Positions 12,166 through 24,108 are shown, counted from the first letter of the stretch. The stretch is DNA of 64,000 bases from Atherinomorus stipes (GCA_023101725.1 JALJCO010010310.1:208501-272500), one strand, 5' to 3'. Program-made: numbers and translations. Notes: generated from the sequence alone by a model not told the origin.

Positions 12166-14640
12166 CCAATAAAGTTTTGTTGAAAAAGAAAAAAGCCGCA
12201 TGCAGCAGCAATAATCTCCCTTTCCTGGGCGACTGGATTATTTCTTTGACTTTCGGACAAAAATACGTAAAAATGAAAGGAAAAGCAGACGCCTTCCACT
12301 CAAACGTGCCGTTAATGTGACTTTTCAGACACGTAATGTTACAAAACTAACGACTTTATTCACATTTCTAATAAAACTGTCTTTCATACATTACAGCAAC
12401 CTTAAATAGCAATTTTCATATTTTATTTACAAAAAGTGCTCACATTTATACGTTTCTCTGGCTGCTGCTGATCATTTTCTCGCCCTTTTGCACACATCTC
12501 ACATGAAACTGTGATAATATCATATACCACTCGTTTTGTAGTGTGTCCCTGGAAAATCTCCGTTTGGAGGGAGAATTGGGACGTCACTACCCCTTCACAT
12601 GAACGAACAAAACAAAGGGCTGAGGGGGGGGGCGACACTGGAATCCACCCAGAGAGACCTGAGACCAAAGACTGCCGAGGTCGTGACAAAACCAAGACTG
12701 TGAAAAACTGGTCTCGAGAACCACAAGTGGAAGAAATGATGAATATTAATTTATATAATCGGATACGAACATTTTCCACGAGTCTGAAAGTGGTTCATGA
12801 ACGAGTTTTGTGATGTCACAGTCCAACCTGCCATTTCCAGTATCGCATCACCCCTCACTGAAACTGCCGTCACAGACAGATGTCAGGGGGGGGCGGGGGG
12901 GGGGGGGGGGGGCACTCACCATTATGCACCAAATATGTGCACAAATATGACTGAAGCATCGGAAACATTTAATCTAAAACAAACAGATACTCTCATGCTG
13001 GACACGATGTCAGACGCTTTCAGAGAAGAAGAAACCAGCGGTCTGATCAAGGACAGCTAAAGGTTATGAAGTAAATCTCTTGCCTTCGCGGGGGGGCGGG
13101 GGGGTCCCCCTGTGTGATATGGATTGTTTTCAAATAACAGGCGGTGAAAATGTCCATCTCATTATTTTTAATGGGCGTGTGAGATGGGCTCCGCTGCAAC
13201 GGTGTGCTGCCATTTACACGCCTGTGCGGGGGGGGGGGGGGACGGAGAGAAACGATGGGGTGCACGTGGAGGTGTGGAGGTGTGCTAACTGCTACTGCAG
13301 CCACACACACATGGTGAAATATGTGTTTCTGTGATCAAAGCCATGCAGGCAGGGAGTAGCATTGTGTTTGCATGTTGTTCTTTACCTCCAGACAACTCTG
13401 AGCTGCAAACTGAACAAAACGGCATTTTTCCTGCTGCATTTTCCATCTAGATGAGTTTTAATTAAGCGTCCTCGCTGTGCCCCCCCCCCCCCCATGGCTG
13501 CTCTAATCAGACCGCGGGGGCGCTGCCTCTCGCCTGCTTGTGCTGTAAGGGATCCTTTCTGTCTGCTGGGCCCCCGCCTCGCTGAAACACCCTGTCCACC
13601 CGTCCGCTAGCATGCTGAGAGACACAGAAACACGGGCGCTGGGGGGGATTTTCATACAGCCATAGGAAGCAGTGGGGGGTTGTCGTGTCATTGATGAAGA
13701 TTGGTGAGGTTATTACGCTGCGTGGACATGCACAGATGCTTCCTGATGACGGCCGGCCTGGAACACGCTCACTTAGAGAGACGCAGACGTACGGAAAACG
13801 CACACAGCTTTACTTCCTAAAAGACCTTTTTCCTTTTAAAATGTATGAAATCATGTGATAAATGTTATGAAAGGCTTTGTAAGGTGACCAGACAATCTGT
13901 TTCCTGATGTTTCTGCGGCCTGCAACGGTCCAGGATGTGTTGTCTTGTTCTGCATTTCACAATCACCAAAGCAAAAGTTACAGCAATTACATTAATTAGA
14001 TTTATCAGCATGCTTATCTGCCCCGTAGTTGATGTCATGCAGGGCGTACGAGTTTAATTTACCACCTGCACGCAGCAGCTAAAGAAGAACACTGTATCTT
14101 TAAAAGCTTCTACAAAAGTTTAAACAGTTTTACACAAACATTATAATGAAAATAACATGAGATTAAAGGTGAAATGTGCAAGTTTAAATGTTAAATACTA
14201 TTCGTTTCTTTCCTCCACGTGCTCTAAGAATTGCCTGTATGTAGAACGAGCTGATCTCTCTTCACTGTGGTCGTCTCTAATTTCCCACTGACATCAGCGC
14301 GTTCACATGGGCGAACTTCTGGGAAAAAGCGCTGTTCTCCTTTATTTATCCTAAAATAAAAACATATATGAAAATAGTAAAAGAGGCTAATTCAGAGTAA
14401 ATAGTAAAGCCACAGCAGGCTGGCTTGGAGCTGATATTCGTAGGTATACGGTACGGTGCCACCTGGTTTACTTTGTCGTGTTTTTCTTTGTTTAATTTAT
14501 TCTTCATAGCGCTTTGGAGACAGTTTCTGGTAAAGTACAAAGTTTGCTGGCTAGATGCTACAGCTCAGAGGAAAAGAGGAGCAAACGCTCTGAAAGTATT
14601 CAACCTCGAAGGCAAAACAGGCTCAACTTTTCGGTTTCAA
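12166..14640. other. unassigned region with G/C runs
   Basis: Apart from the homopolymer cluster described separately, no gene or repeat family was recognised. Frames across 12.5-13.8 kb are short and lack domain signatures. Confidence 0.35.
12624..13493. repeat. cluster of G/C homopolymer runs
   Basis: Five runs lie within 870 bp: G at 12624-12632, G at 12886-12912 (one C at 12894), G at 13090-13104 (one C), G at 13228-13241, and C at 13480-13493. Each is long enough for G-quadruplex formation on one strand. They are separated by ordinary sequence. Confidence 0.9.
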
Positions 14641-14830
14641 CCAGGAAACTGTGATCAGGGGCTGGGAAGCATGAAGATTCTTGCTTCTTTGCTTCCCATT
14701 GATTTTAGGATTTATCTGTTCAGTTATTATTCTCTCCTGCTTGAAGTACCGAGGACAGAACTGAAAACCAGGGGGGGACGGGGATTTGCCACTGGTGGGG
14801 CTGAGACTTGCATCTGCGGCTCTTTATGAC
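14641..14830 (+). pseudogene. LINE reverse-transcriptase C-terminal fragment (L2/CR1-like)
   Basis: The plus-strand frame reads LASLLPIDFRIYL, then SLLLEVPRTELKTRGGRGF, ATGGAETC. This corresponds to the 'LHWLPVDFRI ... LLxVPRxRxKTRGDRxFxxxAPxLWN' tail of L2/CR1-type LINE polymerases. The usual middle (VYKALNGLAPSYL) is missing, so the fragment is internally deleted, and it ends in a premature stop near 14829. Upstream frame (from 14425) is not LINE-like. Identification rests on memory of the family tail. Confidence 0.55.
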
Positions 14831-14944
14831 TTTTATTTAGCTGGTTGAGGTAAAACAAAATTGTCTCTTTGGATTGTAAAGGTTGCAGACTGCTGGGATC
14901 TGTCATCGATAACATTTCATGGAAATCACATATAAATGGTATTA

Positions 14945-15808
14945 TTAAAGGAACAGTCCACCCTCAGAATGATTTAACTTTATTTTCCACTTCCCCTCAT
15001 GGTGACAAAGACTCTGGAGCACTTTTTTAATATGTCAAATGCAGCTGAAGATCAGGGCGACTTCTCGTTTCCCCCCAATAGAGTTTGCCAGGGTCCGAGC
15101 CAGAAAGGTCAATAAAAGTCCACAAAAACTTGTCAATATTCCTCCATACTGCTCGTCCAATGTAATCCAATTGTCCTGAGTGGGTAGCGTCCAGAATTTA
15201 CTAGAAACTACGCCATTTAGTATATTTTTAGAGTCTCAACAAGACTACATCGCATCTCCTGCAAGCACGCCGATGCACATTCACGAAACTACGGAAGCCG
15301 CGGAAGACGAGATCGCGCGCTCTCTTTTTCTTTGTTTTAAATCAATATCAACCCCTCTTGGACCCTCTTGTGTTTGTCTGCAGCTCTGTCGCTCTTAGCA
15401 CAATGTAAACAACAAATTTCTTCTTCTACGCTTCCATTATCGGCAGAGTAGGCTCTGAACGCCGAGGCTTCCGTAGTTTCGTGACCGCGCATCATTGAAG
15501 TAAACAATACTCCTTTTTAGGCTCCAAAAATCTACTAAATGACGTCGTTTCCAGTAAATTCTGGACGCTACCCACTCAGGACACTTGGATTACATTGGAC
15601 GAGCAGTATGGAGGAATATTGACAAGTTTTTGTGGACTTTTATGGACCTTTTTGGCTCGGACCCCGGCGAACTCTATTGGGGGGAAACGAGAAGTCGCCC
15701 TGATCTCCAGCTGCATTTGACGTATTAAAAAAGTGCTCCTGTCTTTCTCACCATAAGTGGAAGTGGAAAATAAAGTTAATGCATTCTGAGGGTGAACTAT
15801 TCTTTTAA
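14945..15808 (+). mobile_element. family A TTAA long-hairpin element, most complete copy (864 bp)
   Basis: Bounded by TTAAAGGAACAGTCCACCC at 14945 and GGGTGAACTATTCTTTTAA at 15808. The left arm (to about 15235) and right arm (from about 15515) are reverse complements. A roughly 280-bp spacer contains GATCGCGCG, TCAATATCAACCCCTCTTGG and TCTTCTTCTACGCTT. There is no open reading frame of note. This is the best reference copy for the family in the window. Confidence 0.88.
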
Positions 15809-15814
15809 GGAAAT

Positions 15815-16545
15815 GAGAAATTTAGTCCAATTTTGTTAAAACTGGACGACTGTCCAGTGGTCTGGTCAAACACCACAGGTGACATAATTAATAAATTACA
15901 AAAAGTACAAAATAGAGCAGCTCGTATTGTCCTTAGTCTTCCTTTCAGAACAAATGTGCTGGAAATGCACAGAAATCTCAGGTGGTTCATGGTAAAAGAT
16001 AGGTTACATTATTCATTATTAATATTTATAAGAAGTTTATATCAAAATTCCCAAATGTTCTGCATAAACAGTTACAGTTTGGAAAATCAAAGCTAGACAG
16101 AGGTCATTTTTATTTGCCAAAGATAAAAACAAATTATAGTAAAGGACAGTGATGTACAGAGCTGTGTTTGAATGGAACGCACTGCCAAAACATTTAGAGC
16201 AAATTATCAACATAAAAAAATAATTATCAGTAAAAAAATGAGTTTCAGATAGATATCAAATTTGAATTTGATAACTATTAAATAAATACCAGTAATTTAA
16301 ATAAAAACAAACCAATAATGTATCATAAAAATGAATACTAGATTGTAATTTTAGGTTTCTGGTTTTTATGTTTATAGTTTTTATGTTAATAGTAATTTAG
16401 TGGTTTTGTTTTGCTCATGCTACCTTTGGTGATTTGTTTCATCAACTTCTTGTGTGATGTATTTCATATGACGTGTCGGACCCCCCAGGAGGAATAGCTG
16501 CAGTTCTGCTGCAGCTAATGGGGGTCCAAATAAAATAAACAAATA
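15815..16545 (+). pseudogene. LINE 3' end: RT tail plus 3' UTR
   Basis: The frame at 15833-16096 contains CPVVWSNT, then INKLQKVQNRAARIVLSLPF, RTNVLEMHRNLRWFMVKDRL. This matches the 'VWGNTxxxxLxKLQKLQNRAARIIL ... RLxWLxVxxRL' segment near the C-terminus of fish non-LTR retrotransposon polymerases. It is a 5'-truncated copy, as usual for LINEs. The 3' end has GCTGCAGCTAATGGGGGTCC followed by AAATAAAATAAACAAATAAA, a LINE-like terminal repeat. The clade (Rex/CR1/L2-like) is not certain. Confidence 0.7.
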
Positions 16546-18346
16546 AACAAATGACAGCAGCCAGGAGGCAACAAAACCCCTGGTTGCTCACGGCAACGTT
16601 TCAATTCAGCGAAGTTCTCTTCCAGCAAAAACCTGTTTTGTTTTGTTTTGTTGCTTTTTATTGTAACGTGTCTGAAAATTGACTTTCTATCATTTAAAAA
16701 CAAGCCATTGTCTTTTCATGATTATATTCTTTCTTCCACTTCAAAATGATGAAAGATAAAATCTAATTGGAGATGCTTGGAGGGTTCGAGGACTTATCTT
16801 CACTCATTTCTCCACACATCAAATTTTATGCTTCACATCCACATTGCGCTCACTTTATTTATGGCTCGTATCTAAATTCTTTGTCAATCAAAGTGAAACA
16901 TCCAGCAGTGGTGTAAATGAAAGCGTAATTAAAATTTGTCACATTGACTCTGACTGAAGGGTTAACTGCATGTGTGGTTGAGTGATTTCTACTTGTTCTC
17001 CTGTGAGGAACAGAGATTGTGCTATTTAAACCAGCTTGTTGTCCTTCGGGGTTATTGTCCCTCTAATTATTGCCGAAGGTGAGAAACCTCTTCTGTCTAT
17101 TAGCAGCAAAGTGGTGAGAGTGGTGAAGATGACACGCTCGGACTTAAAAACACAGTTTCAGAGAAAATCCACGGATATTTTCAGACGTGCTTCCGGTTTT
17201 ACCTGCAGGGCTGCACATTTTAAGCCAAAACACCCACACAGCTTTCACAGAAACTCAAATATCTCTATAAAACGAAATACACTGAGACAGATTTTCCATC
17301 AAATAATAATCATTGTGACCAAATGACACATTTCTTTGGGATTATGGAAAGACAGCAGTGGAGTGGTGAATGCAAATGTAGAGTTAGGTGGAAAATGATC
17401 ATGTCCAACTCTGTGAAACAGCTGGAACCATTATTAATTATTCCCCACGACCTCTGGCTGGGTCATCTGTGATGTATGATCCAGGGAAGCCGAATGGACA
17501 AGCACACGTCCTTTGTAAGCATTCTCTCTGACACTGATGCAGCAGTGACAAGGCCATTTGGCTGGCCTCTTAAAACGGGATTATTTCATAGAAATGAGTG
17601 CAACACTACATGCAACTGCAGACATGAGCAGGAAAACTGCTCCTCTCCACCAGGAAATGTTAAGAAACCATGCACGGTTTAGTTGCAGCTGTGAGACCCG
17701 TCTGGATTGCATTGAAGCTTGCACTTTCTTAAAATGAGTAAATAATGAGTAATATATCAATTCAGAACAGGTAAAGGTAACGTCAGGCTGCTTACAGCTG
17801 CTACCAAACATCGTGAAAATGAATTTAACAACCAAATAAACACTAAAGAAAAAATGAATGTCAGTTTCACTCAGAAACATAATCAGCATCTCATCTCTAA
17901 GTCTTTGACCAATTCTTCTTTAATTTAGTTGGTCCTTCCACTTCTGCACATGGCAGAGGGGCACAGGTGTAGATTAGATGAACTTTTAGACCTTATAATG
18001 ATAAAGAAGTCAATATGAATGTGTTTTTGTCATCTTTCCATCAGTTAAATGGACCTGCCGATAAAGTTTTATAATGTATGACAACCGTCGTATTGTCTAG
18101 TTTAATGTTGTTTAAATGTAATTTTCTTTGTAAAATGCACATGAATAAAATGTCTAGTACTATGTTGATGTAGTAACATAAACGCTTGCAGGCTGAAAAC
18201 CAGCGGTGCTCTGGAGGCAGCCCTGATAATCTACAGTGATACATAATCAATAAAAACTTCAGCTACATCGCTGCTGGTCTTTAGTTACATGGAGGTTGTC
18301 ATGGATACAACACAAGCAGGAACGTCATCACAGATCGGACTTAACG
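16546..18346. other. unassigned unique-looking sequence
   Basis: No repeat, exon or RNA gene supported. Frames are under 105 codons and look random. Confidence 0.35.
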
Positions 18347-19005
18347 TTAAAGGAGAACTTTCTTTTTTTTTTCAACCTGGATCTTATTTTTAGGAGTTTA
18401 TACGTGCATTTACTCACCGGTAAAATTTCTGCATCACTTTCACTCCTGCAGAAGAGACTACGCTGAGTCGCCCTTCGGTGTGCATCCTTTGAAATGGCAG
18501 AGACGGGGCAGCCGCTATATCAGACATTATCTGCAGCAAAACTCCTTCACTTTCACCAATACTTTAAGTAGAATGAACGAACAAACGAGTACTATTGTCC
18601 TGTGAGTCCAGATTTAGCTTTCTGTTAGTTTTTAGGGTTTTACACACTTTTCGGGCCGCACGCTCACGATGCGCGTTTCCATAGTACAGCTGAGAAGATC
18701 AGCTGCTACCCATGCAAAAACAAAAACAAAATTAGAGAAACTCTGAACTCACAGGACAATAGTACTCATTCGTTTGTTCATTCTACTTAAAGAATTGATG
18801 AAATGAAGGAGTTTTACTGCAGATGTCTGATATAGAGGCTGCCCCGTCTCCACCATTTTACTGGATGTGCTGTACTCTGAAGGGCGGCTCAACGTAATAT
18901 CTTCCGAAGTAGTCAAAGTGCTGCAGAAACTTTACCGGTAAGTAAATGCACGTATAAACTCCTAGAAATAAGGTCCAGGTTGAAAGAAGGAAAGTTCTCC
19001 TTTAA
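18347..19005 (+). mobile_element. family B TTAA long-hairpin element (659 bp)
   Basis: It starts TTAAAGGAGAACTTTC and ends with the inverse (GAAAGTTCTCCTTTAA, 19005). Arms are reverse complements with landmarks GACGGGGCAGC, GTACTATTGTCCTGTGAG and GCATTTACTCACCGG. The centre includes GCACGCTCACGATGCGCG. Immediately downstream, the sequence TGTTAGCTTGGTAACG plus the element's first bases is repeated once (19006-19050), a small tandem duplication of the junction. Confidence 0.85.
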
Positions 19006-19154
19006 TGTTAGCTTGGTAACGTTAAAGGAGAATGTTAGCTTGGTAACGTAAACCCACAGCTGTAGACGGCTGATTTCTCCAGATTTCCAGCAACAGCTCA
19101 GCGTTCGCTTCCATCCAAACGGACAGGATCAGTGATGACGGATGTGATTGTTGA

Positions 19155-20536
19155 AGGGGTGTCCCAGCTCGTAGGGGCCTTCCAGCTCGTAGGGGCCTTC
19201 CAGCTCGTAGGGGCGTCCCAGCTCGTAGGGGCCTTCCAGCTCGTAGGGGCCTTCCAGCTCGTAGGGGCCTTCCAGCTCGTAGGGGCGTCCCAGCTCGTAG
19301 GGGCGTCCCAGCTCGTAGGGGCGTTCCAGCTCGTAGGGGCGTCCCAGCTCGTAGGGGCGTTCCAGCTCGTAGGGGCGTTCCAGCTCGTAGGGGCGTCCCA
19401 GCTCGTAGGGGCGTCCCAGCTCGTAGGGGCGTTCCAGCTCGTAGGGGCGTCCCAGCTCGTAGGGGCCTTCCAGCTCGTAGGGGCCTTCCAGCTCGTAGGA
19501 GCCTTCCAGCTCGTAGGGGCGTCCCAGCTCGTAGGGGCCTTCCAGCTCGTAGGGGCCTTCCAGCTCGTAGGGGCCTTCCAGCTCGTAGGGGCGTCCCAGC
19601 TCGTAGGGGTGTCCCAGCTCGTAGGGGCGTTCCAGCTCGTAGGGGCGTCCCAGCTCGTAGGGGCGTCCCAGCTCGTAGGGGCTCCCAGCTCGTAGGGGCT
19701 CCCAGCTCGTAGGGGCGTCCCAGCTCGTAGGGGCCTCCCAGCTCGTAGGGGCCTTCCAGCTCGTAGGGGCGTCCCAGCTCGTAGGGGCGTTCCAGCTCGT
19801 AGGGGCGTCCCAGCTCGTAGGGGCGTTCCAGCTCGTAGGGGCCTTCCAGCTCGTAGGGGTGTCCCAGCTCGTAGGGGCGTTCCAGCTCGTAGGGGCGTCC
19901 CAGCTCGTAGGGGCCTTCCAGCTCGTAGGGGCCTTCCAGCTCGTCGGAGCCTTCCAGCTCGTAGGGGCGTCCCAGCTCGTAGGGGTGTCCCAGCTCGTAG
20001 GGGCGTTCCAGCTCGTAGGGGCGTCCCAGCTCGTAGGGCGTTCCAGCTCGTAGGGGCTCCCTGCTCGTAGGGGCTCCCAGCTCGTAGGGGCGTCCCAGCT
20101 CGTAGGGGCCTCCCAGCTCGTAGGGGCCTTCCAGCTCGTAGGGGCGTCCCAGCTCGTAGGGGCGTCCCAGCTCGTAGGGGCGTCCCAGCTCGTAGGGGCC
20201 TTCCAGCTCGTAGGGGCGTCCCAGCTCGTAGGGGCGTCCCAGCTCGTAGGGGCGTCCCAGCTCGTAGGGGCGTCCCAGCTCGTAGGGGCGTCCCAGCTCG
20301 TAGGGGCGTCCCAGCTCGTAGGGGCGTCCCAGCTCGTAGGGGCGTCCCAGCTCGTAGGGGCCTCCCAGCTCGTAGGGGCCTTCCAGCTCGTAGGGGCGTC
20401 CCAGCTCGTAGGGGCGTTCCAGCTCGTAGGGGCCTTCCAGCTCGTAGGGGCGTCCCAGCTCGTAGGGGCGTCCCAGCTCGTAGGGGCGTCCCAGCTCGTA
20501 GGGGCGTCCCAGCTCGTAGGGGCGTCCCAGCTAGGG
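19155..20536 (+). repeat. 18-bp minisatellite (CAGCTCGTAGGGGCGTCC), about 76 units
   Basis: The tandem units differ mainly in the last bases: GCGTCC, GCCTTC, GCGTTC, GTGTCC, and shortened GCTCC forms. One plus-strand frame stays open for 187 codons as QLVGAF/QLVGAS hexapeptides only because the unit is 18 bp; it is not a protein gene. A block around 19600-19760 with an unusual order of variants reappears about 375 bp later at 19975-20130, showing a segmental duplication inside the array. The second half is dominated by one variant. Confidence 0.95.
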
Positions 20537-21720
20537 GCTGACTTGCACCCCTACCGCTTGATGCACCGTTTTAAGTGGCACAGTGCAAAAAAAGAGAACT
20601 GAAATCGGGTCGCAGTGAAGGCCACATTTGGCCTAAACACTTTTTGCTATCTGGGACAGTCTTAAAATTCTGCACGGAAGTTGCCACAGACTTACAGTTT
20701 CTGATGCTTTTAGACAAAAACAACAATAAAACAAAACAAAAATGCCTGTTTCTCCAATAGATGCAAAAACAAGGAACTTTGGCTTTGGATGCGGTGCACT
20801 TGGGCCCATTTTAGTCTAATTTACTGTTAGAAACTAACATTAACATGTTTGTAAAAAGAAATGTCCAGTTTTTATGGGATGAACATAATCATTTCTTCCC
20901 AGTACGACGAAAACATGCCGACTTTTAAGTTTCTCTGTAACTGATCACATGACATTAAAACTGGCATCACTGCGCTCCCATCACCCTGAACATGTTAAAT
21001 CTACTAGATATTATAGAACAGAGGAGTAGCAGCATGAAAATGCCACTCAGTTAACCCACGATTTACCTTGTTAGTCAGAATTTCAGAAAAACGTGAGTGA
21101 AATATTTACCTGACAGTTTGTCATTTTGGAAGCACGGATGCACGGAGCAGAAGAGAAGCAAGCGGTTATAAAAGATCTACAGAAGGCAGGATATAAATGC
21201 AATGTGACAACTTCAGCGCATGATTTCATTAGTGACCTTTCCAGCAGGCCTTCAGTAATTCACACTGGAAACAGCTGGCAACGCCGGGGAGAATCCTGAT
21301 GACACACACCGCCAGAAGGAAACTGCCTGCCTGATGCTGCTGTTTCCATGGTGCCAGCAGGGATTTCAGACATGCTACATACCACCAAAGCATCGGTAAG
21401 GAGGTCATAAGATGTTAAAAAGGCCACGCTTCGTGCTTTTCTGTGAATAAAGTCAAATATAGAAGAGAACATGGCCATATACATCTAAAGCATGTCTTCC
21501 AACACATTAATAAAGTCGTCAGCCCCGCCCTACAGCCGCCACTGACCAAGCATACATTAGCAACGGTAACTAAGGAAAGGAGTTTCTGGCAAACTGACAG
21601 ATATCCAGAACGTTTGGGTGATGCGTTTTTTTTGCCTTTTACAGGATAAAACACGTCAGATACTTGAAACTACCTGGAGTCATACATGACAGTTAGCTTA
21701 AAATAAAACATGCTGACTTA
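20537..21720. other. unassigned spacer with one dispersed-repeat block
   Basis: The block 21528-21598 resembles 6535-6605 (shared CCGCCACTGACCA and TTTCTGGCAAACTG-type segments). No exon is supported elsewhere. Confidence 0.4.
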
Positions 21721-21721
21721 A

Positions 21722-22320
21722 GGCCTTTACACACCTACTCCGAATATTTCGTCCGAAAGATTCGCACGGCAAAAAGTTTTAATCAAATTAATATCAAGTC
21801 AACGGGAGCGTTCACATCAGTGACAAAATTTCGTCTTGCGATTTTGCGACGTTTATTTTTTCGAACTGAGGTCGATTTTCTTAATTTTCGCATCCGACAG
21901 ATGCGCAATCCACCAATCAGAGAAGGCGCTCTGACGTCACAGAGCTGGTCGCAAGCAAAAAGAGAAAGGAAAAAGAGAGACGTGTCGCTTGGTCGCTGTT
22001 ACTGCATTATTATGGCTCAGGTGTTATCACCTTCATGTTGCAGGCAGCACTCTTGTTTGGCAAACGGGGGGGTCACAGCTGAAGTAGCAGTGTTTTCCCT
22101 ACATTTTGTAGCCATTCGAGGTTATTAGCTACAGGTGTTGTATTTAAAATCCCCATTTGGCATCTCCACGGTGAGATCAGCTGTTTTCAGCATCCAGAAG
22201 TTTCCCTGCAGCCGCCCCTCCCTCCGTCACTGCTGCACGTGCTCACGTTCCTCTGGAATAACGGATGCGAGTTTGTTCTAGCATCATCGTAATTTCGCGT
22301 CGGACTAGGTGTGTATAGAC
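21722..22320 (+). mobile_element. Harbinger-like non-autonomous element (tentative)
   Basis: The left end has TTTACACACCTACTCCGA and the right end has the inverse TCGGACTAGGTGTGTATAGA, giving imperfect TIRs of about 16-18 bp with core ACACACCTA. The interior is rich in TTCG and CGAAA motifs. No clear TSD was found. Assignment to PIF/Harbinger rests on a recollection of fish elements with ACACACCTAGTCCGACGCG ends and is uncertain. Confidence 0.45.
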
Positions 22321-22334
22321 AAAGACGTCGATAT

Positions 22335-22673
22335 TTCACCTCCGAATTATTCGCAATTTCGTGCCGTTTATTCGCTGAGCCTTCGCTTCGATGTTAACAT
22401 CTTCCTCATCAACATTACTCCGCTGACGATGATGTATTCCTTAAATGCATCCTGCAGTCCTCTCTGTCTAGCAATTTCCTTCGGAATATGCTCACTGAAA
22501 TCTCTGAGCAGTCCACGTTGATGTAGGCAGAAATGAGCTAAAAACAGAAAGCTTGTCAGACTTAGTAAATGTAACCATGTGGGGGGGGGGGTGGGACTTA
22601 GCGAAGGGTCAGTTGACTTGATGTTGTGCTGAAGCAGCAGATGTTTAAAAGCCTCAGTCAGTTTGTTTTCCAT
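22335..22673 (-). pseudogene. possible transposon coding fragment next to a second end-like sequence
   Basis: At 22338 the plus strand reads CACCTCCGAATTATTCGC, similar to the left end of the neighbouring element (CACCTACTCCGAATATTTCG), so a second related copy may begin here. The minus-strand frame 22673-22368 contains FSEHIPKEIARQRGLQDAF then KEYIIVSGVMLMRKM, which looks like a genuine amphipathic segment, but I cannot match it to a known transposase motif. Upstream part of the frame (TPPPTWLHLLSLTSF) crosses a G run and is doubtful. Confidence 0.25.
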
Positions 22674-22939
22674 GAATCACAAACCTCGTTTTACAGGATA
22701 TCATGGCTGAGGGAACAGTGCAGCATCTCAGGAGCTTTAAATTCTCTCTCCACCGGCGATCTCTCAGAATGACTTCACACAGAGAAAAAAGCAGCAGCCT
22801 AGATTAGCCGTAGATTAGTCTGATCTGCTCTGCAGCATGAACCACACGTCAGATTCTGACTGATGGTTTTAGTATTGATGAGAAGTCCATCCTGATTAAC
22901 TGGCTGTGTGCTGCAGCTTTTCCGGTTGCTTTAATTGAA

Positions 22940-22946
<7 letters not shown>

Positions 22947-22972
<26 letters not shown>
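22947..22972 (+). repeat. poly-A run
   Basis: 26 uninterrupted A residues, then AGCCTTGATCC. It could be a retroposon tail, but nothing upstream was recognised as a SINE or LINE. Confidence 0.85.
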
Positions 22973-22974
<2 letters not shown>

Positions 22975-23094
22975 CTTGATCCTGGAGTCTTGGCACATTC
23001 CAGGTCCAGTCTTTCCTAAAATTCTGGGAAGAAAAAACCTGTTGCTGTTGCTGTTGTTGTTGATTTGTTGATCAACTATCTGTGCAGAAACGAT

Positions 23095-23315
23095 CAGTCT
23101 GGACTTGGGTCACATGACGACACTGAAACCACTCTGGTCAAGATGAAGCATGATCTTCTGCTTGTGGACTTCTGTCTTCTTCTATGAAAGCTCAGTGCTG
23201 CGTTTGACCACAAACTTCTATTGCAAAGGCTTAAAAATGTTACTGGAAATAAAGAAACCCTTCCAGCCTGGATGAACCACCTGTGTGATGGATCCAGGTT
23301 GTCCTGTACATGACA
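23095..23315 (+). pseudogene. L2-like LINE reverse-transcriptase fragment, heavily decayed
   Basis: The plus-strand translation with stops removed from consideration shows LVKMKHDLLLVDFCLLL followed by a stop, then KLSAAFD, HKLLLQRLKN, AWMNHLCDGSRLSCT. This is the RT domain order 'LLKVxNDLL ... LLDLSAAFDTVDHxxLLxRL ... WFxSYLxxRxQ' of L2-type LINEs. The TVDH step is shortened to a single H, and there is at least one stop, so it is inactive. Confidence 0.55.
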
Positions 23316-23421
23316 AGCAGAGTAGGCAGAGACGATACCAAACTTTTTCCCGTCAATATGATACAATAATAGTAGTTTATGGTACTTTTTCATCAATATC
23401 AATATTGATACGTTTTGTCCC

Positions 23422-24010
23422 TTAAAGGAAAAGTACACCCAGAGAATGACGTTCCTTCATTTTCTACTCACCCTCATGGTGAGCAAGACTCTGGAGCACT
23501 TTTTTATTATCTCAAATGCAGCCAGAGATCCGGGGGGGGGGGGGGTGTTCGTTTCCCTCAACTTTAATATAATGGAGTTCACCTGCAAATGAACCAAAAA
23601 GGTCCATAAAAGTCCACAAAAACGTGTCAATATTCCTCCATACTGCTCGTCCAATGTAATCCAAGTGTCCTGAGTGGGTAGCGTCCAGAATTTACTGGAA
23701 ACAACGTCATTTAGTAGATTTTTAGAGACTAAACAGTAGAACATAGCATCTCCTGCAAGCACGCCGATGCACGTTCACGACACTATGGAAGCCACAGCAG
23801 ACGAGATCACGCGTTCTCTTTTTCTTTCTTTCTTTGTTTTAAATCAATATCAACCCCTTTTGGACCCTCTTGTGTTTGTCCCGGTTTGTCTGCAGCTCTG
23901 TCGCTCTTAGCACAATGTAAGCAGAGAATTTCTTCTTCTATGCTTGCATTATCGGCAGAGTAGGCTCTGAACGCTGAGGCTTCCATAGTGTCGTGAACGC
24001 ACATATGCGC
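23422..24010 (+). mobile_element. family A element, left arm and spacer only
   Basis: It starts TTAAAGGAAAAGTACACCC and follows the family A left arm through GAGCAGTATGG (inverted form) and the spacer (TCAATATCAACCCC, TCTTCTTCTATGCTTGC). The right arm is absent; similarity ends near 24010. A G run at 23531-23545 interrupts the arm. Confidence 0.7.
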
Positions 24011-24108
24011 GCATATTGAATACAAGGTCAATATTGGATGTAAATAAAACTTGAGAACTTGTTGCCGGTCGTAAAACTACAATTTTCCTCAAAACAAAGT
24101 AAAAAATG

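Noticed and set aside
12423..12813. Overlapping 100-118 codon frames on both strands
   Set aside because: They lie on opposite strands of the same stretch with no domain or splice support; likely chance.
19132..19695. 187-codon QLVGAS/QLVGAF repeat protein
   Set aside because: The 18-bp unit is a multiple of three, so the frame stays open automatically. Single-base deletions in later units break it, and the flanks are noncoding.
22368..22673. Confident Harbinger transposase or Myb-like protein
   Set aside because: The segment looks protein-like, but no diagnostic motif could be identified; kept only as a low-confidence fragment.
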